Shown piece by piece: positions 54,003-61,626 of a stretch of 64,000 bases of DNA. The stretch spans positions 1 through 64,000 of the forward strand of contig JAFXWC010000017.1 of assembly GCA_017534445.1 (NCBI GenBank), written 5' to 3'. The position numbers and the translations under genes were made by a program. The stretch is from Treponema sp. (GTDB lineage Bacteria; Spirochaetota; Spirochaetia; Treponematales; Treponemataceae). Numbering within the stretch: the stretch's first letter is position 1; each line of letters opens with the position of its first letter. The notes under the pieces were generated by a model. That model was not told the origin of the DNA. It ran no database searches and saw nothing but the letters and a program-made list of their open reading frames with translations.

Positions 54003-55196
54003 TTAGAAATTGTATGTCCAGGAAAGAGGGATGTTCATTGCCTGGTAGTCGCTTCCAGCTTTTTCAAAGTTTACGCCAACGCTAAATTCGTTGTGGTCGT
54101 TGAATGCATATTTTACGGCTGGTCCTACTGCAAAGTAGAGGTCTGCTTTGTCTTCAAAAACATCATCGTTAGAAGAAAGGTCAAGGGCTACAAGACCTGT
54201 AAGGCCTGCAGTAATCTGTTCTGTGATAGCATATTCTGCGCAAAGGCCAAAGTAGGCATCGTATCTGTTGCCGTCTGCTTCTGCAAAGGCTTCTAAGCCT
54301 TCTTCATCCGTGTCGTCCGCACCGTTAAAGTTAAAGGCAACGTCTGCTGCAAGAGAGAGTCCGTTTGCTTCGTAAGTTGCACCAAGAGTTGCAACGTTCT
54401 GGCCAAGGATATTGAACATTTCAAAAGGATCTACAAGGCCAAAGTCAATTCCTTCATAGTCATTGTGCGTGAAGCCCACGTTAAGGACAAGGTTTTCTAC
54501 AGCCGTAATGCTTGCAAATGCGCCAAAGGTAAGCTTTCTTGCTTCCTCGTTATCATCATCATCAAAAACCGTGCTTCCTGCTACATTCCGAATTGCTACG
54601 CCGACCGCAAAAAGTTCCTGGTATGAATAGTTTGCACCAAGGTTAATTACAGGCTTAAAGTCTTCATTGTCAAGTCCGAATGCACTCTGGTCAAGGCCTA
54701 CGCCAATGGAAAGTCCTTCTACAGGGCGTGCAATGAGTGCAATTCCGTCATTTGTTGTGTAGTTACCGGCCTTAATGTCGTCATCCCAAACAGGAAGTGA
54801 TGAGCCGGAAACAAAAAGGTCATCATTCCAACCGATTGCAAGTTCCTTGATGGGGCGGAATTCAATGAACCAGTCGTGGTCTGTAAGGATGAACTGGTTG
54901 CCTTTTACGTCGTTGTCGTCAAGGGCATCTTCTACAGTCTTAACAGGCTGGAAGGTCCATTCGCCCATTACGCTAAAGCTTAACTTTTCTGATTCAAAGC
55001 CTGCTTCTGCTTTTTCTACTATTCCTGCGAATACTGTTGCCGAATTCTTTTCGGCTCCAAAACCCTTTGCTTTTACAGATGTGATTGTGTCTGTAGAAAG
55101 CTCATTTGTAAAAGAAACTTCGTAGTCCTTTTCCTGAGCAAAGGCTAGGCCTGCAAAAAGACAAGCTGCACCCAAAACTTTTACAGCAAATTTCAT
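54003..55196 (-). CDS. Outer-membrane beta-barrel protein
   Basis: A 397-aa exported protein with a cleavable signal peptide (ends AGLAFAQ, cleavage before EKDYE). Many alternating amphipathic strands follow, and the C-terminal WTYNF ends in the aromatic residue recognised by the barrel-assembly machinery. Acidic turns (DDNDVKG; DDDDNEEA) would be surface loops. A spirochete porin-like or major sheath-like role is plausible but the family is not named. AAGGAG precedes the ATG; a strong terminator follows. Confidence 0.8.
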   Translation of the reverse strand: MKFAVKVLGAACLFAGLAFAQEKDYEVSFTNELSTDTITSVKAKGFGAEKNSATVFAGIVEKAEAGFESEKLSFSVMGEWTFQPVKTVEDALDDNDVKGNQFILTDHDWFIEFRPIKELAIGWNDDLFVSGSSLPVWDDDIKAGNYTTNDGIALIARPVEGLSIGVGLDQSAFGLDNEDFKPVINLGANYSYQELFAVGVAIRNVAGSTVFDDDDNEEARKLTFGAFASITAVENLVLNVGFTHNDYEGIDFGLVDPFEMFNILGQNVATLGATYEANGLSLAADVAFNFNGADDTDEEGLEAFAEADGNRYDAYFGLCAEYAITEQITAGLTGLVALDLSSNDDVFEDKADLYFAVGPAVKYAFNDHNEFSVGVNFEKAGSDYQAMNIPLSWTYNF

Positions 55197-55322
55197 AATT
55201 TTACTCCTTGGTAATTTTTATTACTTATAAATAACTTTTGTTAGTAAGGAGTAACATTTAAATTGAAGATTGTCAATAGGGGATAAAAAAATTGTATGTT
55301 AGGCAGTCTCAAAACTCGTTTT

Positions 55323-55487
55323 GTCATGCGAATTTATTTCGGAATCCAGATTCATAGATTCCGAATCCACATTCGTAGCAAGGGCGTGCGCCACATTCGT
55401 AGCAAGGGCGTGCGCCACATTCGTAGCAAGGGCGTGCGCCACATTCGTAGCAGGGGCGTGCGAATGTGGCGTAGCGTTCGGAATGAC
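55323..55487 (+). repeat. Family IV repeat with a 24-bp tandem array
   Basis: Bounded by GTCATGCG and GGAATGAC. Four head-to-tail copies of a 24-bp unit (ccacattcgtagcaagggcgtgcg) run 55367-55462; the last has one change. The unit itself can pair as CACATTCG/CGAATGTG with the following gcgaatgtgg. The related copy at 31491 holds only one unit. Confidence 0.8.
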
Positions 55488-55526
55488 TGCTGACACGTCA
55501 AGTCAGGTAATGACTTAACAGTAGAA

Positions 55527-55560
55527 AAAAAAACGGCCGACTTTGCAGCCGACCGTCTTT
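55527..55560 (-). terminator. Terminator of the major outer-membrane protein gene
   Basis: Minus strand ACGGTCGGCT-gcaa-AGTCGGCCGT with two wobble pairs followed by a long T-run. Confidence 0.8.
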
Positions 55561-55586
55561 AGTAACTAATAATTAAGTATTAACTA

Positions 55587-57206
55587 TTAGAATGTGTACT
55601 TCCAGTATACAGGGAACTTGAAGTGATAGTTGTCAACATCGTTGAACTGGAATTCGTATACTACAGAAGCACCGAATTCGTGGCGACCTGTTGTGTAGAT
55701 CAACCATGGGCTTACACCGATGAGGATGTCTGCAGAATCAGCATCTGCATCCCATGCGAGACGACCGTTACCGATACCAACGAGACCGTCAGCAAGAGTG
55801 AGCTTGTCTGCATCTTCTGTACCGAAGTCGAATGCACCGAATCCTCTAAGACCGAACTTGAGAGTTCCAGGGATGAAGTCATAGCCTACGCCAAGACCTG
55901 CATACAAGTCGAATACAGACTGATCTTTCAAGATGTTGTAGATACCGTCCAAAGCAACATTGAATCTGCCGAACTGAGCTGCAACACCAAGGTTTACAAC
56001 GTGGTGTCCTGTGATCTTACCATATTCACCGTAAGCATCGTCGAGTTCCCAGTAATCAAATACTGTGCCCTGCTTGAAGCCGTGCTGTGACCATGTATAA
56101 CCAAGGTTGATTGTGAAGTGTGGGATACCGATGAGGCTGAAGTATGCACCAGCCTGGCGGCAGTAGCTGTCCAAGATATCCTTCCAAGTTCCACCAATTG
56201 TGAGGAAGTTGCCGATTGTGTATTCAGCACCATAGCCCATGTTGAACTTGAATCCGTCGCTACCATTTCTAATCCAGTCAAGGTTGTTTGTTGCACCTGT
56301 ACCATAAGGATCGCCAACATTTTCATCTTCGAGTTCTGCATTGATCCAGTCATCGCCAGAGAGAACGTCAAAGTCGAAAGGAGCTGTAGCTGTGATTCTG
56401 AGCTTTTCTACAGGATAGAGAGCGATTGTAACACCTTCAGAAGAAAGGTTACCGCCAGTGATGTGCTGGTCTGCTACAGGGAGGTATGAACCTGGTGTCC
56501 ACATATCGTGGTGGAGGTTGATGCCAACCATGTCAAATGGGAGGAATTCAATGTACCAGTCAAAGTCTGTCCAAGAGAGTGAAAGGTCATCGTTTGTCTT
56601 ACCATTCTTGTTAGCAAGGTTGTTAGCATTGCCTGTCCAGAAGTCTTCTTTTGCATCAGAAAGGCCAACCTGTGGCTTGAGCATGAACTTGAGTCTCTTT
56701 GCTTCATAAGTCAACTCAACTTCATCGTAGATTTTGCCCAATTCTACAGTGTAGAGGCTGTCTCTTGTTGCACCTGTGTCTTCATCATCTTTGAGAGCAC
56801 CGCGGCCCTTTACGATGTCTGAACCGATCTTGTTTGTGAAGTGGAACTTTCCACCGAACCAGTCAGAAGCTGACCAGCGGCCCTTTGGCTGACCGATAAC
56901 TGTTGTGTAAGTTGTCTCTTCTGTTGTTTCTACAGGAACGATGAGATAACCTTCATATTCCTTAGTAACAGTGTCAGTCTTGGATCCCTGAACGACGACG
57001 TCATCGCCTTCAACTTCAATTTCGCCTTCGGTTTCGTATCCTACATAGTCTACATCACCGTCAGCGTCAGCATCTTCAGAGATTGCTGTTTCTGTAACAG
57101 TTGTTGTAGTTGTAGTTGTTGTCTCAGTTGACTGAGCAAACACTGATGTTGCACCGAATACAAGCGCTGCACCCGTGAGGGCTGCAATTTTTGCATTGAT
57201 TTTCAT
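55587..57206 (-). CDS. Major-type outer-membrane beta-barrel protein
   Basis: A 539-aa exported protein with signal peptide ending TSVFAQ, followed by a Thr-rich and Asp/Glu-rich stretch (about 25-75). A long barrel of alternating strands ends FPVYWKYTF, a typical C-terminal barrel signal. Codon use is strongly biased, as in pckG and gapA, which suggests high expression and an abundant porin or sheath protein. It shares the overall plan of the 397-aa barrel next door (a DWFIEFRPI- or DWYIEFLPF-like strand in both), so the two may be paralogues. AAGGAG precedes the ATG. Confidence 0.83.
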   Translation of the reverse strand: MKINAKIAALTGAALVFGATSVFAQSTETTTTTTTTVTETAISEDADADGDVDYVGYETEGEIEVEGDDVVVQGSKTDTVTKEYEGYLIVPVETTEETTYTTVIGQPKGRWSASDWFGGKFHFTNKIGSDIVKGRGALKDDEDTGATRDSLYTVELGKIYDEVELTYEAKRLKFMLKPQVGLSDAKEDFWTGNANNLANKNGKTNDDLSLSWTDFDWYIEFLPFDMVGINLHHDMWTPGSYLPVADQHITGGNLSSEGVTIALYPVEKLRITATAPFDFDVLSGDDWINAELEDENVGDPYGTGATNNLDWIRNGSDGFKFNMGYGAEYTIGNFLTIGGTWKDILDSYCRQAGAYFSLIGIPHFTINLGYTWSQHGFKQGTVFDYWELDDAYGEYGKITGHHVVNLGVAAQFGRFNVALDGIYNILKDQSVFDLYAGLGVGYDFIPGTLKFGLRGFGAFDFGTEDADKLTLADGLVGIGNGRLAWDADADSADILIGVSPWLIYTTGRHEFGASVVYEFQFNDVDNYHFKFPVYWKYTF

Positions 57207-57251
57207 GTTAACTCCTTTTCAAATTATAAACTTGAATAGTTACTATAATTT

Positions 57252-57280
57252 AGGTTACATTAACAGGCGAGAAAAGTCAA
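57252..57280 (-). promoter_or_regulatory. Candidate promoter of the 539-aa barrel gene
   Basis: Minus strand TTGACT (57275-57280), N17, TAACCT (57252-57257). The -10 is weak; a nearby TATAGT is an alternative. Confidence 0.4.
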
Positions 57281-57420
57281 GTTAATTTTGAAAAGATAGC
57301 GAATTTTTGCCAATATTTTTATTAAAAGTCAATGAAATTCAGTTTTGTTACAGAAAAAAAATTATAATTTTTTGTTTTTTTTACATTTTCGAGATTTTAT
57401 TTCTGCAACAAGACGTTCGG

Positions 57421-57532
57421 AAAAATCTGGACTTGGCTGGCGGGTCCCAGCGACGGAAAAAATCAAGGAATCCTCCCTAAAGGGTCCCTCCTTGCTTTTT
57501 TCCTGCGTCCCGCCAGACAAGTCCAGATTTTT
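57421..57532. repeat. Long imperfect inverted repeat
   Basis: A 24-nt left arm (57421-57444) and right arm (57509-57532) pair with one mismatch, reading aaaaatctggacttg outward to gcgggt. The region between holds a smaller aaggaatcc/ggg-type pairing. The right half is copied at 57911-57962. Confidence 0.7.
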
Positions 57533-57574
57533 CCTCTTTTGCTGAGTTTCGTTCTTGAAAAAAGAGAAATGTTT

Positions 57575-57705
57575 GGAAATGGCTCTCTCCTCCTCTTTCT
57601 TGATTTGCATACAAAAGCGCAAGGATGCGCGTCTTAGCACCCCGGAGATTTGCCTGCAAATCTCCGATCCCGCAAAAAATCCATGGAGGGATTTTTTTGC
57701 GGGCA
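57575..57705 (+). repeat. Family I unit with an altered first hairpin
   Basis: The unit has gcgtcttagcacc, then hairpin CGGAGATTTGC-ct-GCAAATCTCCG (57643-57666, perfect 11 bp) in place of the GCAGAANTGC stem. A second stem CCCGCAAAAAATCC/GGATTTTTTTGCGGG (57669-57703) has a one-base bulge. Confidence 0.8.
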
Positions 57706-57765
57706 GGCACGGCTTAGGCATGTTGCGATACGTTGAGCAACATGGCCCCTAAAAACCCCAATTTT
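57706..57765 (+). repeat. Partial family II core
   Basis: cacggcttagg, hairpin CATGTTGC/GCAACATG, then cccctaaaaacccc; nearly identical to the core of copy B. The G-rich hairpin is missing. Confidence 0.7.
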
Positions 57766-57805
57766 TTTACATCTGTGTAAAAAAAACAAGAAAGGCTTTT
57801 CTTTC

Positions 57806-58315
57806 TTGCCAAACAATATAGAGCCAGGGATGACGACTTAGCAGCGTGCAGAATTGCGTAGCGATTCTGCAATCCACAAAAAAATCCATGGACGGATTTT
57901 TTTTGGCAGTCCCCATTCCTTGCTTTTTTCCTGCGTCCCACCAGACAAGTCCAGATTTTTCCTTCTTTTGCAAACACAGGTACTTGAAAGAACAAAAATG
58001 TTTGCAAAGACCTCAGTCTCCCTCTTTCTTGCCAAACATTAAAAAGCGCACGGATGCGCGTCTTAGCACCCCGGAGATTTGCAGGCAAATCTCCGATCCC
58101 GCAAAAAATCCATGGAGGGATTTTTTTGCGGGCAGGCGCGGCTTAACAGCGTGCAGAAGTGCAAAGCGCTTCTGCAATACCTGGGAAAATCCACGGAGGG
58201 ATTTTATCTCTTTCTTGCCAAGAATTATTGAGCCACGGAGGGCGGGTTAGCAACATGCAGAATCGCATGCGATTCTACAATACCTGGGAAAATCCACGGA
58301 GGGATTTTCCCAGGT
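57806..58315 (+). repeat. Array of family I units upstream of trkA
   Basis: At least four units starting near 57806, 58030, 58138 and 58214, with an inserted right-arm copy (57911-57962). First hairpins vary: GCAGAATTGC/GCGATTCTGC, CGGAGATTTGC/GCAAATCTCCG, GCAGAAGTGC/GCGCTTCTGC and GCAGAATCGC/GCGATTCTAC. The last unit has the 14-bp ACCTGGG-type second stem at 58282-58315, identical in arms to unit 4 at 5663. Confidence 0.8.
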
Positions 58316-58470
58316 CCTACGCCGCCATGGAGCCCCTTTAGTACCGCGATAGCGGTATGAGCCGAATAGGCGAAGGGCGGAACGGCGGTGGCGCAGGGGC
58401 ATGGGCGGTCGGATTAGCCAAAGCGCAAAATGGTAGAACGGAAAAAAGTACCGTACAGAAAAACTGTCAA
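58316..58470 (+). repeat. Family I tail T2, upstream of trkA
   Basis: cctacgccgccatggagcccc, hairpin TACCGC-gata-GCGGTA, gcgaagggcggaacggcggtggcgc, then gattagcc, atggtaga and accgt boxes. It is closest to T1 at 5701. The trkA promoter begins 30 nt later. Confidence 0.75.
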
Positions 58471-58499
58471 ATCTGAATTTTCAATTTTCAACTATTTAC

Positions 58500-58529
58500 T
58501 TGCCCCATTCAAGGTCTTTATTATATAAT
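58500..58529 (+). promoter_or_regulatory. trkA promoter, leaderless type
   Basis: TTGCCC (58500-58505), an 18-bp spacer and TATAAT (58524-58529), then 6 nt to the ATG at 58536. No ribosome-binding site. Confidence 0.55.
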
Positions 58530-58535
58530 GGCGGC

Positions 58536-59975
58536 ATGAACATTTTGATTGTGGGCGCGGGATTCACTGGGATTCAGCTTGCAAAGCGCCTTATTGACGA
58601 GAAAAACGACGTTACGCTTATAGACAACGACCCTGAGACTGTGCGCCATGCGGCAAACCGGCTGGACTGCACCGTTCTTGAGGCCGACGGCAACAATCTT
58701 GAAACCCTTGAGGAATGCGGCATTGCAAAGGCAGATGCCCTTGTTGCGGTTAGCGGAAACGACGAGGTGAACATGATTACCTGTTCCCTTGTTGATGCGG
58801 TTTACCCCCGCCCCGTAAAGATTGCCCGCGTGCGTAACTATGCATACTATATAAACACTGCGGCTGCGGCCAAGCATCATGCGGAGACTTTTAGCGGAAA
58901 GCACCGCCCCCTTTACGGCATTGACTACATGATTCACCCGGACGTTGAGGCGGCAAAGGCTATTGTAGAGGCTGTTGAGCATGGCGCCGTGAGTGAGGTT
59001 GTTTCCTTTGAGAATTCCAAGTACGAGCTTACCAGGCTTAGAATAGAAAAGGATTCACCCCTTGACGGTCTTGAGCTTAAGAACATCCGCACCCTGATTG
59101 ACTTTAAGTGCGTGGTTGTTTTCCTGGAAACGGAAGAAGGGGCGGTTCTGCCTAGCGGTGACTCTGTTCTGAAAGCGGGAAATTTCATTGGGGTTCTTGC
59201 GGACAAGGAGAACCTTTCCAAAGTGCTTACACTTTGCGGAACCCAGGTTGACCTTATCAAGAGGATTGGCCTTGTTGGAGCTGGAAGAATCGGCACCATA
59301 GTTGCTGACCGCTTAATAGAAAGAAGAAAGGCCTCACCCATTGCCCGCCTTTTTGGTCTTGGCAAAAAATCCATAGCCCAGGACTTTGTGATTATAGACA
59401 ACGACGAGGACCTTTGCAAAGAAGCCAGCGAGCGTTTTCCCGAAGCAAAGGTTTTCTGCGGCAACATTACGGACGAAAGCTTTATAGAAGAAGAAAGGCT
59501 TAACGAGCTTAACCTTCTTATCTGCACCATGCACAACCACGAGCTGAACATGGTGGTTTCCGCCTACCTTGAATCCATGGGCATAAAAAAGACCATTGCC
59601 TTGGTAACGAGTTCTGCATTTTCTCAGATTTCCGCCAAGCTGGGGATTGACGTTTCGGTTCCGCTGCAGGATGCGGTTGTAGACTCCATTCTTAGCCACC
59701 TTCACGGCAAGAGCGTAACTGGAATCCACACGGTTTGTTCCGGCGAGTACGAGATTGTTGAATGCGACCTTTCCGCATCAAGCAAGTTCATGGGCAAGGC
59801 TCTAAAGGACATTGCTAGCCCCGGCGAATACCTTCTTCTGCTTATCAAGAAGAACGGCAGCGAGCACTATGAGCTTCCACAGGGTGGCACAACCCTTGCG
59901 CTGGGAGACCACCTTATCCTTATAGAAAAGTCCGGCGACAAGAAGCTCCTTGAAAAATTCAGCGGATTAAAGTAG
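58536..59975 (+). CDS. trkA: Trk system potassium uptake regulator TrkA
   Basis: A 479-aa cytosolic NAD-binding subunit that gates TrkH. It has two RCK_N Rossmann domains (NILIVGAGFTGIQLAKRL at residue 2; IGLVGAGRIGTIVADRL near 247), each followed by an RCK_C domain. DNDPETV near 29 and DNDEDL near 288 bind the ribose. The full four-domain layout is that of classic TrkA. The start at 58536 is chosen over 58500, which would lie in the promoter. Confidence 0.94.
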   Translation: MNILIVGAGFTGIQLAKRLIDEKNDVTLIDNDPETVRHAANRLDCTVLEADGNNLETLEECGIAKADALVAVSGNDEVNMITCSLVDAVYPRPVKIARVRNYAYYINTAAAAKHHAETFSGKHRPLYGIDYMIHPDVEAAKAIVEAVEHGAVSEVVSFENSKYELTRLRIEKDSPLDGLELKNIRTLIDFKCVVVFLETEEGAVLPSGDSVLKAGNFIGVLADKENLSKVLTLCGTQVDLIKRIGLVGAGRIGTIVADRLIERRKASPIARLFGLGKKSIAQDFVIIDNDEDLCKEASERFPEAKVFCGNITDESFIEEERLNELNLLICTMHNHELNMVVSAYLESMGIKKTIALVTSSAFSQISAKLGIDVSVPLQDAVVDSILSHLHGKSVTGIHTVCSGEYEIVECDLSASSKFMGKALKDIASPGEYLLLLIKKNGSEHYELPQGGTTLALGDHLILIEKSGDKKLLEKFSGLK

Positions 59976-60063
59976 CGGACAGAAACAGCTAATTAAAATA
60001 GCTGGCCAAAGTAGCAGACTAAAGACAGGTAAAAGCAGCAGCTTAAAGCAGCGGAGCGGAAAA

Positions 60064-61509
60064 ATGACGTTTACTGTAACAAGAATCACTTTCGTAATAC
60101 TGGGAATCGTGGGCACCTTCCTTGTCCTTCCCTTTGCAACATCAATCGCCCTGAACGAAGGGCTTAGACTCACCCTTTCCTACGCACTGCCTATGCTTGC
60201 AAGCTGGGTTTTCGCGGCAGCCTTCTTCTTTGCGGGAAAGAAAAAGAAAATGGCCCTTAGCACAAGGGCAAGCTTTGTTACGGTTGCCCTCTCATGGCTT
60301 TTCATGGGCTTTCTTGGTGCAATCCCCCTTTACGCAAGCGGAGCAATCCCCAGCCTAACGGATGCGATTTTTGAAAGCATAAGCGGCTTTACCACGACGG
60401 GTGCAACAATCCTTTCCGAAATAGAATGCCTTCCCCGCAGCATAAACCTGTGGAGATGCGAAATGCACTGGGTGGGAGGCATGGGAATCATCGTACTTAC
60501 GGTAGCCCTTCTTCCAATCCTTGGCGTTGGAGGCTTCCAGCTTATAAAGGCGGAAACCACAGGCCCCGAAAAAGGCAAGCTTACACCAAAAATCACCACC
60601 ACGGCAAAAGTTCTCTGGTACCTTTACTTTGCAATGACGGTAATAGAGGCTATTCTCCTTAAAATAGCAGGCATGGACTTTCTTGATGCCATAAGCCACG
60701 CCTTTAGCACCCTTGGAACAGGCGGTTTTTCCACCAAGAACAACAGCATAGCATCCTTTAATTCAGCCGCCATAGACTGGATTTGCTGGACATTCATGTT
60801 CCTGGCCGGCATAAACTTTTCGCTCTACTACTACATGCTTACAAAAAAATGGAGGGACATAACAGGAAACACGGAGTTTAAGGTCTACATAGCAATAACC
60901 CTCATAGCGGCAGTCCTAATAGCAATCTTTGAATGCCCCGCTTACGGAGGATTCTTAAATGCCTTGCGCTACTCCTTCTTCCAAAGCTCCACAATCATCT
61001 CATCAACCGGATTCGCAACGGCAGACTTCACCACCTGGACGCCACCTTCACAGGCAATAATCTTTGCCCTTTTGTTCATTGGCGGAAGCTCTGGAAGCAC
61101 TGCTGGCGGCGTAAAAGTCATACGCTGGGTCGTAATAGCCAAGCAATTCAAGAACGAAATACTCAAAATCATGCACCCCCACGGAGTCTTCACAATCCGC
61201 CTAAACAAGCAGGTATGCCGCAAGGACATAGTTTTTACCGTAACCGCCTTCTTCTTCATCTATGTACTTGTAGTCGCAATAACAACCCTGTTCGGAGCCT
61301 TCTTTGGACTGGACCTCTTCTCCGCCTTTACTGGAGCCGTAACCATGTGCGGAAACTGCGGACCGGGCTTTAACCTCTTGGGGCCTTCATGCAACTATGG
61401 CTTCCTTGCCACCCCAATTAAATGGCTCTACAGCCTTGTAATGATTGCAGGCCGCCTTGAATTCTTTACGATTGCAATTCTTTTCTCACCCGCTTTCTGG
61501 AAAAAATAG
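60064..61509 (+). CDS. trkH: Trk-type potassium transporter TrkH
   Basis: A 481-aa membrane protein with four pore repeats. Selectivity-loop patches include SGFTTTGATIL near residue 108, STLGTGGFST near 220, SSTGFATADF near 316 and TMCGNCGPGFN near 430. It takes up K+ under control of TrkA. It follows trkA by 88 nt, with GGAGCGG near the ATG. The gap contains a few short agcagctaaa-type direct repeats. Confidence 0.94.
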   Translation: MTFTVTRITFVILGIVGTFLVLPFATSIALNEGLRLTLSYALPMLASWVFAAAFFFAGKKKKMALSTRASFVTVALSWLFMGFLGAIPLYASGAIPSLTDAIFESISGFTTTGATILSEIECLPRSINLWRCEMHWVGGMGIIVLTVALLPILGVGGFQLIKAETTGPEKGKLTPKITTTAKVLWYLYFAMTVIEAILLKIAGMDFLDAISHAFSTLGTGGFSTKNNSIASFNSAAIDWICWTFMFLAGINFSLYYYMLTKKWRDITGNTEFKVYIAITLIAAVLIAIFECPAYGGFLNALRYSFFQSSTIISSTGFATADFTTWTPPSQAIIFALLFIGGSSGSTAGGVKVIRWVVIAKQFKNEILKIMHPHGVFTIRLNKQVCRKDIVFTVTAFFFIYVLVVAITTLFGAFFGLDLFSAFTGAVTMCGNCGPGFNLLGPSCNYGFLATPIKWLYSLVMIAGRLEFFTIAILFSPAFWKK

Positions 61510-61626
61510 TTCTTCTTCTTTTTTCTTTGGAGCAGCTTGCCTTGTCTTACTGCCCCTTAGGATTAATTTGCAAAAAAAATCCCGCAAAAGCGTCACATTC
61601 TGACTTTTCAAAGCAATATATTAAGT

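Noticed and set aside
55367..55462. CRISPR array
   Set aside because: The 24-bp units are directly tandem with no spacers and no cas genes are nearby.
57846..58250. Open frame of 134 codons across repeats
   Set aside because: Same repeat-derived peptides as at 5333-5902; no start signal.
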